From Neofusicoccum parvum (taxonomy: Eukaryota; Ascomycota; Dothideomycetes; Botryosphaeriales; Botryosphaeriaceae): a stretch of 64,000 bases of DNA. The translations under genes were made by a program, and so were the position numbers. The stretch spans positions 1,922,001-1,986,000 of the forward strand of contig CP087210.1 of NCBI GenBank assembly GCA_020912385.1, in the 5' to 3' direction. The notes under the pieces are model-generated. The model ran no database searches. It was not told the origin of the DNA and saw only the letters and a program-made list of their open reading frames with translations. Of this stretch, positions 23,681 through 35,267 are shown piece after piece. The first letter of the stretch is position 1, and each line of letters opens with the position of its first letter.

Positions 23681-26600
23681 TTAGGCACGCTTCGCAGACT
23701 CCTCACACTCTTGAATGAGGCGATCGATCTCCGTTAGCATATTGCGCCAAGCAGGAAGCCTAGACCGAAGTCTCTCGCGCAGTGCCTTAGCCTCCGGGGA
23801 GTCTGCTTCGTCGGTCTTGAACGAACGCATGAAGGTGGCGTGAAAACCCTGGAAGATGTGCAGGACGGCGTCGTGAAATTCGCCTATGCACTGCTGGGTG
23901 AGCTTCTGAGAAGCACTCTTCGCTTTGTTGTGGACTTCGTGGAAAGGGTTCTTGATGCCCTTCTCAGAGAGCTTTTCCTGCAGAAGCTCGATGCGCTTCT
24001 GGCGAACGCCAGGGCCGGAGAGTTTGGCGCTTCTTTCGTACGTCTCCGCCATGGCTTCGACGAAGTAGTTTGTGGGGATACCATCCTTGATGATACTGTG
24101 CAAATTAGTATATGGATGTAGAACTTCGGTTGGTGACTTACCCCAACTCCCTCTCAAAGCGCTCGGCAACTTCCTTGCACTTCGTGCTGAGCTCCTCGCT
24201 TTGAAGAACCAGCTCGTCGAAAAAGACCTTAAGAACTCCGCGCGATGGACCGGCGGCATCTGCATAACGATTAGTGATTTAGCGTAAAAGAAAGAAGAAT
24301 TCGGGGCTGAATACCTCCCAGCTGTGCAATCAAGTTGTGAGCAATTCCCACAATCGCCTCTGACAACTCTTTGGTGAGATTGGAGCTGACATCATCCCAG
24401 CGTCGAAGATCGACCTCCACATCCTTGAGAAGCGCCTGGGTCATCTCGGCGTTCCAATCCACCTTTCCAACTTTTTTTGTTTCCCAGCTACCATTGTTGG
24501 AGCAGAACACTTTCTGCGTTGCGGCAGGCCACCTGGAATATGCCTCCAACTTTCTTTTCGCGGCAGTAATATAAGTGTTCTTCGCCTTGACCACCTTGAT
24601 CTTGCCGATAATTCCTAGAACTTCAGCTTCAAGGTACGTGTTGAACACACCCTTGATCTCTCCCATGAGAGGCTGTTTATACATTAGCCTCGGCGCTCAA
24701 AACGGGATCCCCGTTGCTTACCTTCTGAGCATCAATCAGGATCTTCTCCAGCTCTGCTCTTCTCTTTAGCTTGCTCTGAGAGCAGGTCATATCGATGCTA
24801 TTTAGCAAAGATGGAAGCTTGAAGTTGCGATGATGGTTGAATGCCATTAACTTCCGCAGTGCTGGAATGGCGTACAGATGAGCACGTAGCTTAGGAATCT
24901 CAGTAGCTTCGACACTCATCTTGGGCGGCTGCTCCTGACTGCCAGTTCCATGAAGATGGACCATGTATTCCGTGTTCGATACACAAAAAACCGGCAGTTC
25001 TGTCTTGGTCCTATCCAAGTGCCTTCTGCGAAGACTTGCGGCGACCTTCTCATTGCGCAATCTGATGAGGATTTCGGAGATTCTGACTTTCATGGCCGCC
25101 TTTGTGGACCTAATGAGAATGGACGTTAAACAATCTTGAATGGACACATTGATGAGTAGAAGAACTGTACTTACTCAAGATCCTCCATTCTCTTCTGCAA
25201 CTCTTCCGCAGTATCCCAGTCCTTGTGGGCCCGACTCTGGTTGTATTTGGCCTTCACATTGTCCAGCTCTAGGTCCACCATACTGATGTCGTCTTTCAGT
25301 TTGGAGAGATCTTTCGCATGCGCAGTATTTGCGCTGTCGATGTACTTTTCGACCATAGCCGGGCTTGTGTTGATGGACTTTCAAAGATTAGCTATGTTCA
25401 CTTATGCGTCCGAAAAATTGGTTCAACTCCCCATGCGTGGGATTGAACTTACATCTGAGCAAGTAGCGACCATAAAGACATTGGGGCCCCGCCTCCGCTT
25501 ATATGCATCAACAAGGTATCGGTATGTGGCAGGATCCGACTGGGCTCGATCGATCTTCGCAACGACGCCGGTGTACTCCACATCATTCGTGATGTATAAC
25601 TTCGAGGCCTTCATGCGATTCCTATTTATGTCGGAGCTTCCCGGAAGATCTGCGAGAATTAGGTCTTGGGATAGAATTGCGGAGTCAAAGTGGGTCCTGA
25701 TCAAATCATGTTAGCACATAAATCCAATGCATACTGATGGTGAACAAACTTGACGAGCTTAACTAGCGGCCACGGTGAAGGAAACTCGCTGTCCACGCGC
25801 TGTAAGTAGGGAGCGACTTCATCTTGGAGAAGTTCTGGCGAAGCCGCGTTGACCGTAACATGACCGCCCTTCACTCCTCTGCTAGCGAGCAATGCTTCCA
25901 TCCATGTGCTGAGCTGCCCGATGATGCGGGGATCGCCGCGGACTTTGGCTGTCGACAAGAACTTCCTGGCTGCGTCGCTGTCTTTGCATTCCTCATGGTC
26001 ACAGAAGAGTGACACCAAGGCGTCAATAGCAGTGGAAGACGCCCCCTCATTTTCCGTCTCCGCATCAACAAAGTCTTCATCATCTAGTTCAGTGCTAGAC
26101 ACATGGCTGTCCCAGTAATCCTGGACCCAGTCTTTCAATGTGGCTTTCCGAGCCTCAGGGCTGAGGAATACGATTTCGGACTCGCAGGCAGTCTGCTGAC
26201 ACAGGGTTGGTTTGCTGAACTCTTGGACAACTGCAGTGCAGGCTTCACCGTCGTTACCCTGATGTAGGTGCAGAGATTAGCATGAAATCGAATAACAATA
26301 ACGGTAGCAGAAAACTTACATATGGAGCGATTCCATCATACCCAAGGATAGAGTTGACGAGGCTCGACTTGCCGGTGCCCGAGTCTCCTCGGAGGCCAAT
26401 CTTGACGCTCTTAGGATAACTGATCCTAAGAGTGTTTTCAGCGCCTTCGCGCAGAAACACCACGTCCTCATCAGCGAAGCCGGCCTCCGATATGATCTGC
26501 AGGATCTGGGAGGGGATCTCGCAAGCAATCCGCTCCGCCGTGGAGAAACTCTTGTGATGGACGGCCGTATTCGGCGAAGGTTCGGCCCTGGGGTCGTACC

Positions 26601-27004
26601 GACCATCTTGAATAGGATACTTGTCACGATCCATCGAGCTGAAGCCTAAGGTGAAGTGAGCTCTGTCCAAACTTATCTCAAGAGTGACGTGACTTACTCC
26701 TTTTGCTATTACTATTACTGGACGTCTGTGAGGAAGCCGTCAGGAGCGCGCCTGACTGTTGAAGGAAAGTCTCGAAATTGGCAACTACGACTGGAGGGTT
26801 GACGTCGGCATCGAGATTGAATGGTGTCGCACGATCAGAGTGAATGAGAGGTTCTTGAGCTTCTTGCGTGCTCGGTTCGATCTTGACTGTAATTGGAGGA
26901 CTGTGGTTCTCTTCACTTGGTGACGGCATATTGACCGGCGGTGAGGGTGAACTAGGGCGTTCCTGTGAGGGTGGACGAGGTGTCTTGGTCCTCCTATCAT
27001 CCAT
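23681..27004 (-). CDS. SLIP-GC-like large GTPase (dynamin superfamily-type P-loop protein)
   Basis: Predicted nine-exon gene: 27004-26698, 26645-26320, 26258-25735, 25696-25453, 25377-25175, 25109-24722, 24672-24315, 24259-24142 and 24095-23681. All phases agree, giving 960 aa. The first ~130 residues are Pro/Ser/Glu-rich and disordered. Then come the G domain motifs: P-loop GDSGTGKSSLVNSIL (residues ~189-203), a GEACT switch (Thr ~219), DLPG at 402-405, and ATCSD at 463-467 where a [NT]KxD motif is expected. A long helical region with coiled-coil character follows to the end. This layout matches fungal proteins annotated as nuclear GTPase SLIP-GC-like; vertebrate SLIP-GC is nuclear, the fungal role is unknown. 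Lower GC than housekeeping neighbours suggests accessory status. The fourth intron apparently ends in AAAG. Confidence 0.85.
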
Positions 27005-27580
27005 GATGACGGACCAACGAGTTGAGAGAGGGTGGTTGAAGTTGAGGAAGAGGAAGAGGAGGTTCGAGGTGGAGTGGAGGTCTTATAAGCAGCACCCACT
27101 GGACCCTGAAGGCAGCTGGCTGAAGAGGAAGGAACAAGCAAGATAGCAGAAGAATCAAGAAGGAAAGAGAAGAATGGGCTGACCTGCTTCGAGTTGAAGC
27201 ATTCATCCACAGAGGTTTGCCATTTCACTTGGCCGTACATCTGCGTCTGGGTGAATGCTTCAACTGCCTAAACGTAGGCTTCTCAAATTCTTCGTGAGCT
27301 CACTAAGCAGTGACATATCTCAGGAAATGCAAAAAAAAAAAAAAAAGTGGCACAGTAATACGGACGAACATTAATGTACGGTATTGATGCGACATCCGAT
27401 GCTGAAGCATTCAGAGAGGCGAAGACTTGTAGTAGACCGTAAACTACTCACCTCGTGTGCGCGTTCATTGTTGCAAAGTGGAATTGCCAAGCAAACTCTT
27501 TCTCTGCACGTTCCAGATGTAGACATAGCGTTCAAAGAATGATGGGAAAAAAAAATTACGGATTATCCTTCGAATTGCAA
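27005..27580. other. Promoter of the large GTPase and 3' flank of RNase T2
   Basis: 576 bp between two leftward genes. It contains a TATA-like box at 27082-27089 and an A-run of about 15 near 27331-27345. No gene is seen. Confidence 0.5.
27082..27089 (-). promoter_or_regulatory. TATA-like box
   Basis: CTTATAAG lies about 80 bp upstream of the GTPase start codon at 27004. It is inferred from position only. Confidence 0.4.
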
Positions 27581-28446
27581 CTACGACGCCGGCTTCGGTG
27601 GATAGATGATACCTGTCTTCGGACAATTGCTCCCATACGTGGTGTTGGTGGGAATGTAGTTCCCGCCCTTGACCCTGCCAGCCAAATGATAGTAATACCA
27701 CACCTCACTCAAGGAGCCACTCGTGCAGCCTATGTGCGGAAGGTACCCTCCCGTCACCTTGATGAAGCATGCCTCTATGTCTGCCAACGCGTATGTAGTA
27801 TTGCTGGCGGGCACGATGCCGCAGGATGCCAGGTAGTCTTCAGTGGGCAGTTGCTTGTGGAGATGGACGACCTCCTGGAGGAATTGAATAAGTTCGAGCT
27901 GCGGCGAATAGTGCGAGTAGCAGGAGGGGCGGAGGGTCGTCATGCAGGTGCCATGTTTGCTCCATTCGTGTTCCCAGAGTTCTTCATCCGTTCCATTCGC
28001 GGTGGTGATGACAGGATCATTCTATAGATAGTCAGCGCCGGGGGGTTCTGCGCGACAGAGATGGGACTGACCCTCCAGTTCTCCTTCATGTAGTCCAGCA
28101 GACTGTATTGGCGGTGTTCCTCCAGTGTAGAAGCGATGTCCTTGTAGTTCCTCGTATCGTCGCAGGACGAGGGGTAGCTTCCATTGCAGAAGTCATTCCA
28201 AAGGCCGTGCATGGTCCAGGTATCCGCAGGCCCGCCAGCGGTCTTTGAGTACAGCTGGGTCAGCAGCAAGAGGCCGCCGGGCGACTCGACGCAGCATGCG
28301 TCGGTGGTCAAGCTCTCGGGCGTGCAGGAGAGCACATCCAAATCATGCCTGGAGCAATTGCCAGTAGCGGAGAGGGGTGAGTGCAGGCTCGCAGCGGCGA
28401 GCGAGAGGTAGGCAGCTGCGCCCAGGATCAGACGGGAGACGACCAT
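27581..28446 (-). CDS. Secreted ribonuclease T2
   Basis: Extracellular or vacuolar endoribonuclease that cleaves RNA via 2',3'-cyclic phosphates. Exons 28446-28072 and 28021-27581 join in phase to 271 aa. A signal peptide is visible (MVVSRLILGAAAYLSLAAAS). Catalytic segments are CAS I, TWTMHGLWNDFC, and CAS II, EHEWSKHGTCMTTL, each with its active-site His, plus the Glu of CAS II. Cys residues near CCVESPGG and the C-terminal ASC, EACF, IGC and SNC fit the disulfides of fungal T2 enzymes. Several N-x-S/T sequons suggest glycosylation. The enzyme ends GIIYPPKPAS without a long C-terminal extension. It is divergent from the SET-domain gene. Confidence 0.94.
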
Positions 28447-28940
28447 GGCGGAGGGAAGGCGCGGTGAGGAGCGGAGAGAGCCATTGTACCTGGCTGGCTT
28501 ATAAGCATGGTCGGGACTCGCCGTCAGATATGCCGGAGGCGATCAGGTACCACAGGCGCGTCGGACGTGAGCGATGGGCGGCGAGTGGAGGGGTTTGACC
28601 TTCTTGTTTGGGAACTGGTGGCCGCGGCGGCGACGATAGCGGAGGTCGACGCGAGGCGCAAGGGGCCGTGCGCTGATGTCATGTCGACTTAGCCGAGTTT
28701 TGCTCTCGGCCCTTTGCACCACCTCCAGCCCGCCCACGAGTCACCATGGATACCGCCTATTGGGGCAGAGTCTTCCGTCTTCAGCAACGCTCGCCCTCGT
28801 CCAACTGACCTGCGTTTACCGACTGCCGGTGACAAGTTGGAGAAACGCGAGACATTTCGCCGACAGCTCTGCCAAGTACCCCGTTCTGGGGAATTTTTTT
28901 CGGTCAGATATTTGTGTTTTGAGGTATCAAGACGAAAATT
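28447..28940. other. Divergent promoter of RNase T2 and SET gene
   Basis: 494 bp between two start codons pointing apart. A TATA-like box for RNase T2 is at 28498-28505. No gene is seen. Confidence 0.5.
28498..28505 (-). promoter_or_regulatory. TATA-like box
   Basis: CTTATAAG sits about 52 bp upstream of the RNase T2 start codon, rather close but plausible for a compact promoter. Confidence 0.35.
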
Positions 28941-30763
28941 ATGGCAGAGACGGCGGAGGAGACAATCAGCCGTCTGGTTGATTGGTTTGTCCAGAAAGGT
29001 GGCTTTGTGCATCCCAGTGTGCGCTTCGGTCAGGACTCGACTGGAGGAGTGGCAGCCTTTGCAAATGAGGACATCCCCAACCCGCCGGATGGCGGCATGC
29101 ACCTCTTGACCTGTCCCCTCGAGCTACAGCTTTCCTACCGCCAAGCTCCAGAACCCATTCAAGGCCAATTGCCAGAGCATGTTCTGTCAAACATTGCGCT
29201 TGTCAGGGAACGGCTCCGTGGTGAGGAGTCGCTATGGGCTCCATACATCAGATGTCTGCCTACCAGCGAACAGCTGTGCACTCCCGTTTTCTTTGCGGAA
29301 GAGATGACCCAAGAAGCCATTAATGAACGACGGAACGACACCGCCTGGCTTCTTGGCACGAACCTGGATAAGGCCTGGCGCCCCCGCAAAGAGCAATGGG
29401 AAGAGGATTGGGAGAATGCTGTTCGTGTCATGGAGAAACAGAGCATTCCAACCGAAAGCTATTCTTGGGATTTGTACAGATGGGCTGCCACTATCTTCAC
29501 TTCGAGGTCCTTCATCTCTGACCCTGGCTTGAGCAAAGACAACTCTTCGTACGCCGTTCTCCTGCCCGTCATCGACTTGTTGAACCACCGCTTTCCTGCC
29601 AAGGTGAACTGGTTCTTCGACAGTGGAAATTTCCAGTTTCGGACTGAAGAGTCTGTGGTTAAAGACCAGGAAATCTTCAACAATTACGGTGGCAAGGGAA
29701 ATGAAGAGCGTGAGTTATCCTTCCACCTCAATATCAAGAATCTCGCTGAATTCATATTCTCTAGTTTTGAATGGGTATGGCTTCTGTATCCGTAGCAACC
29801 AGTGTGATGAAGTAGCCATCCGGTTTGGACAACTTCCTGAGCCTGTCACGGTCCAACTCCAGAGCGTTCTTGGAGAATGGGATCCTTCTCACTCACATTT
29901 CATTCGAGGGCACGATCACTACCTCGGATTGTATGAGGTTTCATTGCCAGAACATCCCGAAATGACGAAATCCGGCGTTCCGCAAACGATCTGGACGGTA
30001 ATGGAAGTCCTCAAGAAATTCCAAGACTCGCAGCAGGGACATCGCATAGCGTGGCGCAGTACACTGTCTGCACGGTGTGATCTGCTAGAGATCCTGGCGA
30101 CGAAGTATGACAACATCGACCAATATTGCGACTTTCTTCCAGACGGACCTCAGAACCTCAAGCAGCAGTACGCTAAGATCTACCGCGATGGCCAGATGAA
30201 GATCTTGAAAGAGAATCACAAGGATGTGGAGAGACTTTTTGAGAAAGGGAATTTTGTGAGCCTTGATGACGCTGTCAGGACGTTGAAGGAGGAGCAAGAG
30301 GAGCTTGGCGGTAAGAGTTGGAAACAGGCATTGGAAATTACCTTTAAGACCGACGATCTTGCATCTCTCCGTGAACAGGGTGTGGAACGGGAGGCGTGGA
30401 TCCTATGGCTATGTGCTGCATGGATTTTCATTTGTGAGTAAATCCCACCGGATTTAAGCCTAACTCATTCTAACTATTCTTTGCAAAGTCACCACAGAGG
30501 CAGGAAACTCGTCCCGCATTTCAGCGTGGGTCAATGATCTTCTAGAGTCTCACCCTAACGACCAGTCCAACTCGGATTCTCACCTGCCCGTCGTCATCCG
30601 CCAACTGCGTGCTCATGCTGATGGAATCTGGCAAAGCCCTTCATTCGGCTCGGGCTTATATCACTGGGCGAGTGAAGTCGTCGATGCGGAGGCGAGAATG
30701 CTGGCATATTTGGACGAGAATGAGAACAACGGGAAGCTTCTGATCTGCTTGAAGGACAAGTAA
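28941..30763 (+). CDS. SET-domain protein lysine methyltransferase (Rubisco LSMT/SETD3-like)
   Basis: S-adenosylmethionine-dependent protein methyltransferase of the non-histone SET class; substrate unknown. Exons 28941-29709, 29765-30433 and 30489-30763 join in phase to 570 aa. The N-terminus starts the split SET domain (VRFGQDSTGGVAAFANEDIP). The insert carries family features, and the SET core appears as LLPVIDLLNHRFPAKVNWFF, then DQEIFNNYGGKGNEELLNGY and GFCIRSN, giving the NH and Y-G motifs of the cofactor pocket. A helical C-terminal substrate-binding region follows. The second intron appears to end in AAAG; using the next CAG would create an immediate stop, which supports the choice. 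The final exon, otherwise easy to miss, ends LLICLKDK. Confidence 0.88.
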
Positions 30764-31422
30764 ACCCTTCTCGACGAATCAAGCTCAGCACCCGAAGCTT
30801 TATAGTTATCAGTGAGACAAGAATTGAAGACAGTGAAATGTTACTCCACATGGCTATTTTCATATACTGCTCCGTCACGTGAAAATGCGATTCTTGCGAT
30901 AGAGGTTGCACCCGCTGTTCCCAAATAGTGGAAAACCAGAGCTTCCTACATTTCCAATGTTCGAAGCTGGCTGGCCTCTAGGGATCAATTATCCCCAATG
31001 AGATATACAACTCTATCGACCGAGCGAGCCATAGCGGGCGACCGGAGAACGATCGGAGAATGTGGACAACGCGGGAGAGTCGAGTTGAGGGCGCTTAGTA
31101 AGTTTTGAGGAGAAATTCTGTTCTTTGGTTGCTCAGCAAACACTGACCGAGCATGCGCCGGTGACGCCACTAAGCAACGACGAGTGCGCGGTGATGTTCG
31201 AGTGATGGAGAAGGCCGGAGGATGGGCAGCGAATGATGTGCGGGCGAATCAGATTACAAACTGGCCCTAGCGCAAATTCGCTGGAGCTTCCGAGTTGACC
31301 TCGTCGATTCTTCCACCTCGCTCCGACGACTCGCAGACCCTCCCTCAGCCCGACGTCAACGCCCACGCCAAACGACCCAACCCGTCGCCACCGCCCCCGA
31401 ACCCATTCCAATCGCATCCAAG
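30764..31422. other. Intergenic region, no gene seen
   Basis: 659 bp between two rightward genes, containing the 3' flank of the SET gene and the QCR6 promoter. No coding signal is recognised. Confidence 0.5.
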
Positions 31423-32192
31423 ATGGGCATCACCGACTTCTTCTCGGACCTGTACTCGTCCGTCGTCACCCAGGACGTCGTTGCCGAGGCGCCCAAGGCC
31501 GACACGGGCGACGAGCACCAGAGCGGTAAGAACCAAGGAACCTACATATCTGGATCCGCGGAGCAGCGAGGAGCCAGTGTGCGCGGTGGTGCCAGCACCA
31601 CCACGCCTGCCAGCGCCGGAGCGTCCAGAGAGAGCCCACAAGAAGCCGAAGTCAACAAAGCTGATGTGAAGAAAGGCGGCGAGACCGACAAGGACTCCGC
31701 CGAGGAGGAGCAGCCCGAGGAGGAGGCCGAGGAAGAGGAAGAGGAAGAAGAGGAGCCTGAGGACATCAAGGAGAAGCTCGAGGAGGGTGAGTGGCTCCCC
31801 CGCGTCCGCGCCGCCGCATGCAGGTTTGCCATTGCGCCGCCTCCCGCCTGCCATTGGAGCGCAATTGGCACCTCTATCGCGCCGGCCATCATCGACTAAT
31901 ACATGGCTGACGGTCTTCCCCGCAGAGTGCGCCGAGTCCAAGCAGTGCGCCCCGGCCAAGCACCACTACGACGAGTGCGTCGAGCGCGTCACCAAGCAGA
32001 TCGACGATAATGGCAAGGCTGATGAGGATTGTGTCGAGGAGTGTAAGCACACCAATCTCCTGCATAATCACGCGAACACAGGCTCTCCAATCGTTGGAGA
32101 TGCCTCCGCTGACGGATTGTCTCTCAGTCTTCCACCTCGCCCACTGCGCTACCCAATGCGCCGCCCCCAAGCTTTTCGCCTCTCTCAAGTAA
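31423..32192 (+). CDS. qcr6: Cytochrome bc1 complex hinge protein QCR6
   Basis: Acidic intermembrane-space subunit of respiratory complex III that helps cytochrome c dock on cytochrome c1. The start MGITDFFSDLYSSVV, the long Glu-rich stretch, and ECAESKQCAPAKHHYDECVE then FFHLAHCATQCAAPKLFASL are diagnostic, including the paired Cys of the hinge fold. Exons are 31423-31525 (first donor GTAAGA at 31526), about 31676-31786, 31926-32042 and 32128-32192. The last two joins are certain in phase. The first intron is uncertain because 31526-31675 is exactly 150 nt and open in frame: 131 aa if spliced, 181 aa if retained. The spliced form is nearer the usual length. It is convergent with the MFS gene. 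Confidence 0.92.
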
Positions 32193-32662
32193 ACCGACCC
32201 GCGCAAGAACTCCCGCCACCCTTCATCTCCGGTTTGAATAGAGGATGGCTGCGATATTTTAGATCGATCCGACAATTGCACACGAGAGATGCCCAGAGAC
32301 GATCGAAGAGCCACCCACATCTGTACAGCCTTTACCCTCCACACCCGAAATGTACTATGATCCTAGATTTATCATTTTTCCAACAGCAAACAAAAAGAGA
32401 GCTGTAGTCGCATAAGATCGGTACAATGATGCATGTGCATGCAATTGTTGCTGGTATCGGCTGTTTTGACACCGATCGCAACGGAGCAAGTGCCCAACGC
32501 TTTCCATCACACTTGTGGATTTAAGATCCACGCGAAGATCCATCCCATTTCAATGAGTCCAGAAACGTCATTCTTATATTTTCCTATCATAAGACCAGTC
32601 ATCAAATCACGAGAAATTCTCCGATTAGCACGCCGAATTATACATCAACTATATCTCGAAGT
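32193..32662. other. Convergent 3' intergenic region
   Basis: 470 bp between convergent QCR6 and the MFS transporter. Lower GC than the genes; no coding signal. Confidence 0.5.
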
Positions 32663-34418
32663 TCATGTTCCAGCATCCTCACGTCCTCCCACCCCTCCAT
32701 CCGTCTCCTGCACAGCGCCCCTCTCCTCCGCGTCCTCCACCTCCATCCTGCCCTTCCTGTGGCCCGCACCCAATCCCAACCTCCTAACCCCCAACAGCAA
32801 CGGCGCCGGCAGCACCGCAACCGCCACAACGGCCTGGAAGATCAGCGCGCGCCACATGCTCCCCGGCGGCTTCCAACCGGTGCTGTGCTTCCCGAGCTCC
32901 TGGCACTGCTTGGAGCCGCTGCAGCCAGGCTCCTTGAGGGCATTCATGATGATGATGAAGACGCCGCCCAGCAGCTGGCCGGAGGTCCAGCACAGCACGC
33001 TGCCGGCCTCGGGCGACGCGGGCCAGGTGGCCTCGACCAGGTACTCGAGGGCGACGGGCACGAGGGCGAAGCTGGCGGCGCCCAGCACGCTGGCGATGGC
33101 GTAGGGAGCGGCCAGCGAGCGGGTGGGCGGGGCCCAGATGAAGGCGAGGTAGCAGACGCCGACGACGGGGCAGAGGACCTTGATGGTGCGCAGGTAGGGC
33201 TTCGGGTGGCGGCGGTCGAGGATCGGCGAGAGTACGGCGGACGTGAGCAGGCCGACGAAGATGAGCAGCGCGCCGCAGATGCCGGCGTCGGTCTCGGAGA
33301 AGCCGTAGGGGTAGAGGATCTGGTTGAGGAGCGAGGAGAAGGCGTTGAAGAAGCCGACGTAGACGCCGTACGGGATCAGGATCAGCCAGAAGGATGGGTT
33401 GAGGAGGAGCGAGCGCAGGCTGGCGCCGAGGGGCGTGGGTTTGCGGCTGCTGGAGGCGGAGGGCGGCGTTGGGGGGTGGGCGGGGACGAAGAAGGAGGGG
33501 ATGGAGGCGATGGTGGACTGCGGTAGGTCGGTCAGGATATCAAGGTGTTGTTTGAGTTGGGGATTTCTTCGGGGAGCGTACGAGAATGGCCGTGTACAGC
33601 ACCATGTTTGGCACCTCGCTGGGCTTGGTCGCCCAGAACGGGTCGATGAGCTGGCCCAGCGCGCCGCCGAACGGGTTGGCCAGCGACGCCAGCGCGGTCG
33701 CGGAGATGCGGCCGCGCTCGGTGAACCACAGGTCGCTGTAGCGCGTCGGCGCCGCCAGCACGAACGGCTGCGCCAGCCCGATCAGGATCTGGCCGAACAT
33801 GACGACGCCGAAGTAGCCGTGCGAGCCGGCTCGCGTGCCGGCGTAGCGCACCCAATTGCCGACCAGGGTGAGGATGCTAGCCGTGATGATGGAGGGCTTC
33901 GGCCCGCGGTGGAGCATCAGGATGACGACGCTGAGGTGATGTGAGCAGACGCGTCGTATAGGAGAATTGGACGTGTGATGTCAAGATAGGAGAACATACG
34001 GGCTGATGAAGACGAAGGCGAAGAGAAAGGCGGTGCTGAGCCAATTGATCGTGGACTCGGAGACACGGAAGTACTCTGCTGAGTCCGACGAGACGGCCGC
34101 GAAGGTCAACCACTGCGGAGAGCGTGTCAGCGTCTTCTTAGCTCGAAATAGTAGATACCGGGCCAAACGTACATCCCAGCTGATGATGATGTTCAGCAGC
34201 ATGAGCTGCAACAGCCCGAACCAACGTCGGCGGTAGACGCGATAATGGCCTCGCGGATGCCGTCCATCGTGGTGTTGCTCGTGCGCGTGCGCATCTCCGC
34301 CGCTTGGCCGGTTGCTGTCTTCCTCTCTGGAGCCGTCGCGCAGCGGCGCAGTGCTCAGCACCTCGTGCGCGTCGGACATCTTCTCGCCGGCGCGTGGTTG
34401 AAGGGGAACGTCATCCAT
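32663..34418 (-). CDS. MFS transporter, FLVCR/SLC49-like
   Basis: Plasma- or organelle-membrane transporter of the major facilitator superfamily; vertebrate relatives carry heme, choline or other small solutes, so the substrate here is open. Exons 34418-34173, 34112-34000, 33930-33582 and 33517-32663 join in phase to 520 aa. The N-terminal ~65 residues are hydrophilic and His-rich (HAHEQHHDGRHPRGHY). Twelve-helix character is visible, with INWLSTAFLFAFVFISP, the loop LHRGPKPSIIT, GQILIGLAQPFVLAAPTRYS, then WFTERGRISATALASLANPF, the FLVCR-type motif. In the second half are PSFWLILIPYGVYVGFFNAF and YPYGFSETDAGICGALLIFV. The C-terminal tail is acidic and cytosolic. The first three exons would be missed by single-frame reading. 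Confidence 0.86.
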
Positions 34419-35267
34419 CTCAGCCGGTCCCGCTCTTCTGCATAACGCAACGGCAACGGCAGCGAGCTACAGCAGGAACAACAGCAGAACAGCGGCGACG
34501 TGAAGTGGGAAAGACAAAGGCGCAGCTGTGCCGAGGGACGCAGGGCCCATGCTTAAGCAGGCTTGTCATGTGCGTGGGACAAGGGTTTCGCTGCATTCCT
34601 TCTTCGGGGAGGGGAGATTGTTTCTATCCTTGGCTGTGCCGCCAATGGACGGCTGCGACGCGCGATGTGGCACGCGTGGCAAGCCCCAGGCCCAGCGGGC
34701 GCCCGGCGTGCTTCGGGCAAGGCGGGCAGCGCGCACGCGAGCCGGCCTGCCTGTCTCGGGAACGCGGGCCTGCGATAGCACGCCGCAGTGGCCGCCGGGG
34801 TCCTTGCGATATTGGGGGCTCCCGCGACAGCACCCGCTGATTCGGCCGCGCAGTCTGGGGCCGCTGTATCTATGCTGGTTGCAGCTAGGCGTGGAGCGCT
34901 TATCCCGACGTCCGCATGGCCGATGGCGCCTGGGAAACCGTCCCGCGCAGCCTGCGGCCGCCGTCAGTCGTGTGGCGCACGAAGGCATCTCTGCGCGTTC
35001 TTCTGGGCCAAAGCAAAAGACTTGTTCGTGTCGTGAGACGTCGAGCTACTGCACTATCTGCCTGTCCCGGCCTTAACCGGATCCGCCCTGGACTCTGCGC
35101 CCTGCGCGCTACGCGCCCCACCGCCCGCGTCGCGTAAAACCACAAAATTTCTGAAAAGAACGTCGGCTGTCGTGTGCTCGTCAATCGTCAATTTCCATCC
35201 CCAAAGGACCGTCGTTTCTCCCCCTTGTTCTTCCGCTGCGCCCTCATGCTCTCCGGCTTGGTGTCTG
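34419..35267. other. Intergenic region, no gene seen
   Basis: 849 bp, GC-rich, containing the promoter of the MFS gene. Overlapping frames up to ~180 codons on the plus strand and one of 140 on the minus have Arg/Ala/Pro-rich random composition and no splice context; I do not call them. Confidence 0.55.

Noticed and set aside
31667..31760. Purine-rich GAG/GAA tract as a microsatellite
   Set aside because: It encodes the normal acidic stretch of QCR6.
34304..35076. Frames of 140-182 codons on both strands upstream of the MFS gene
   Set aside because: Same random GC-rich composition, no conserved pattern, and they lie in the promoter region.
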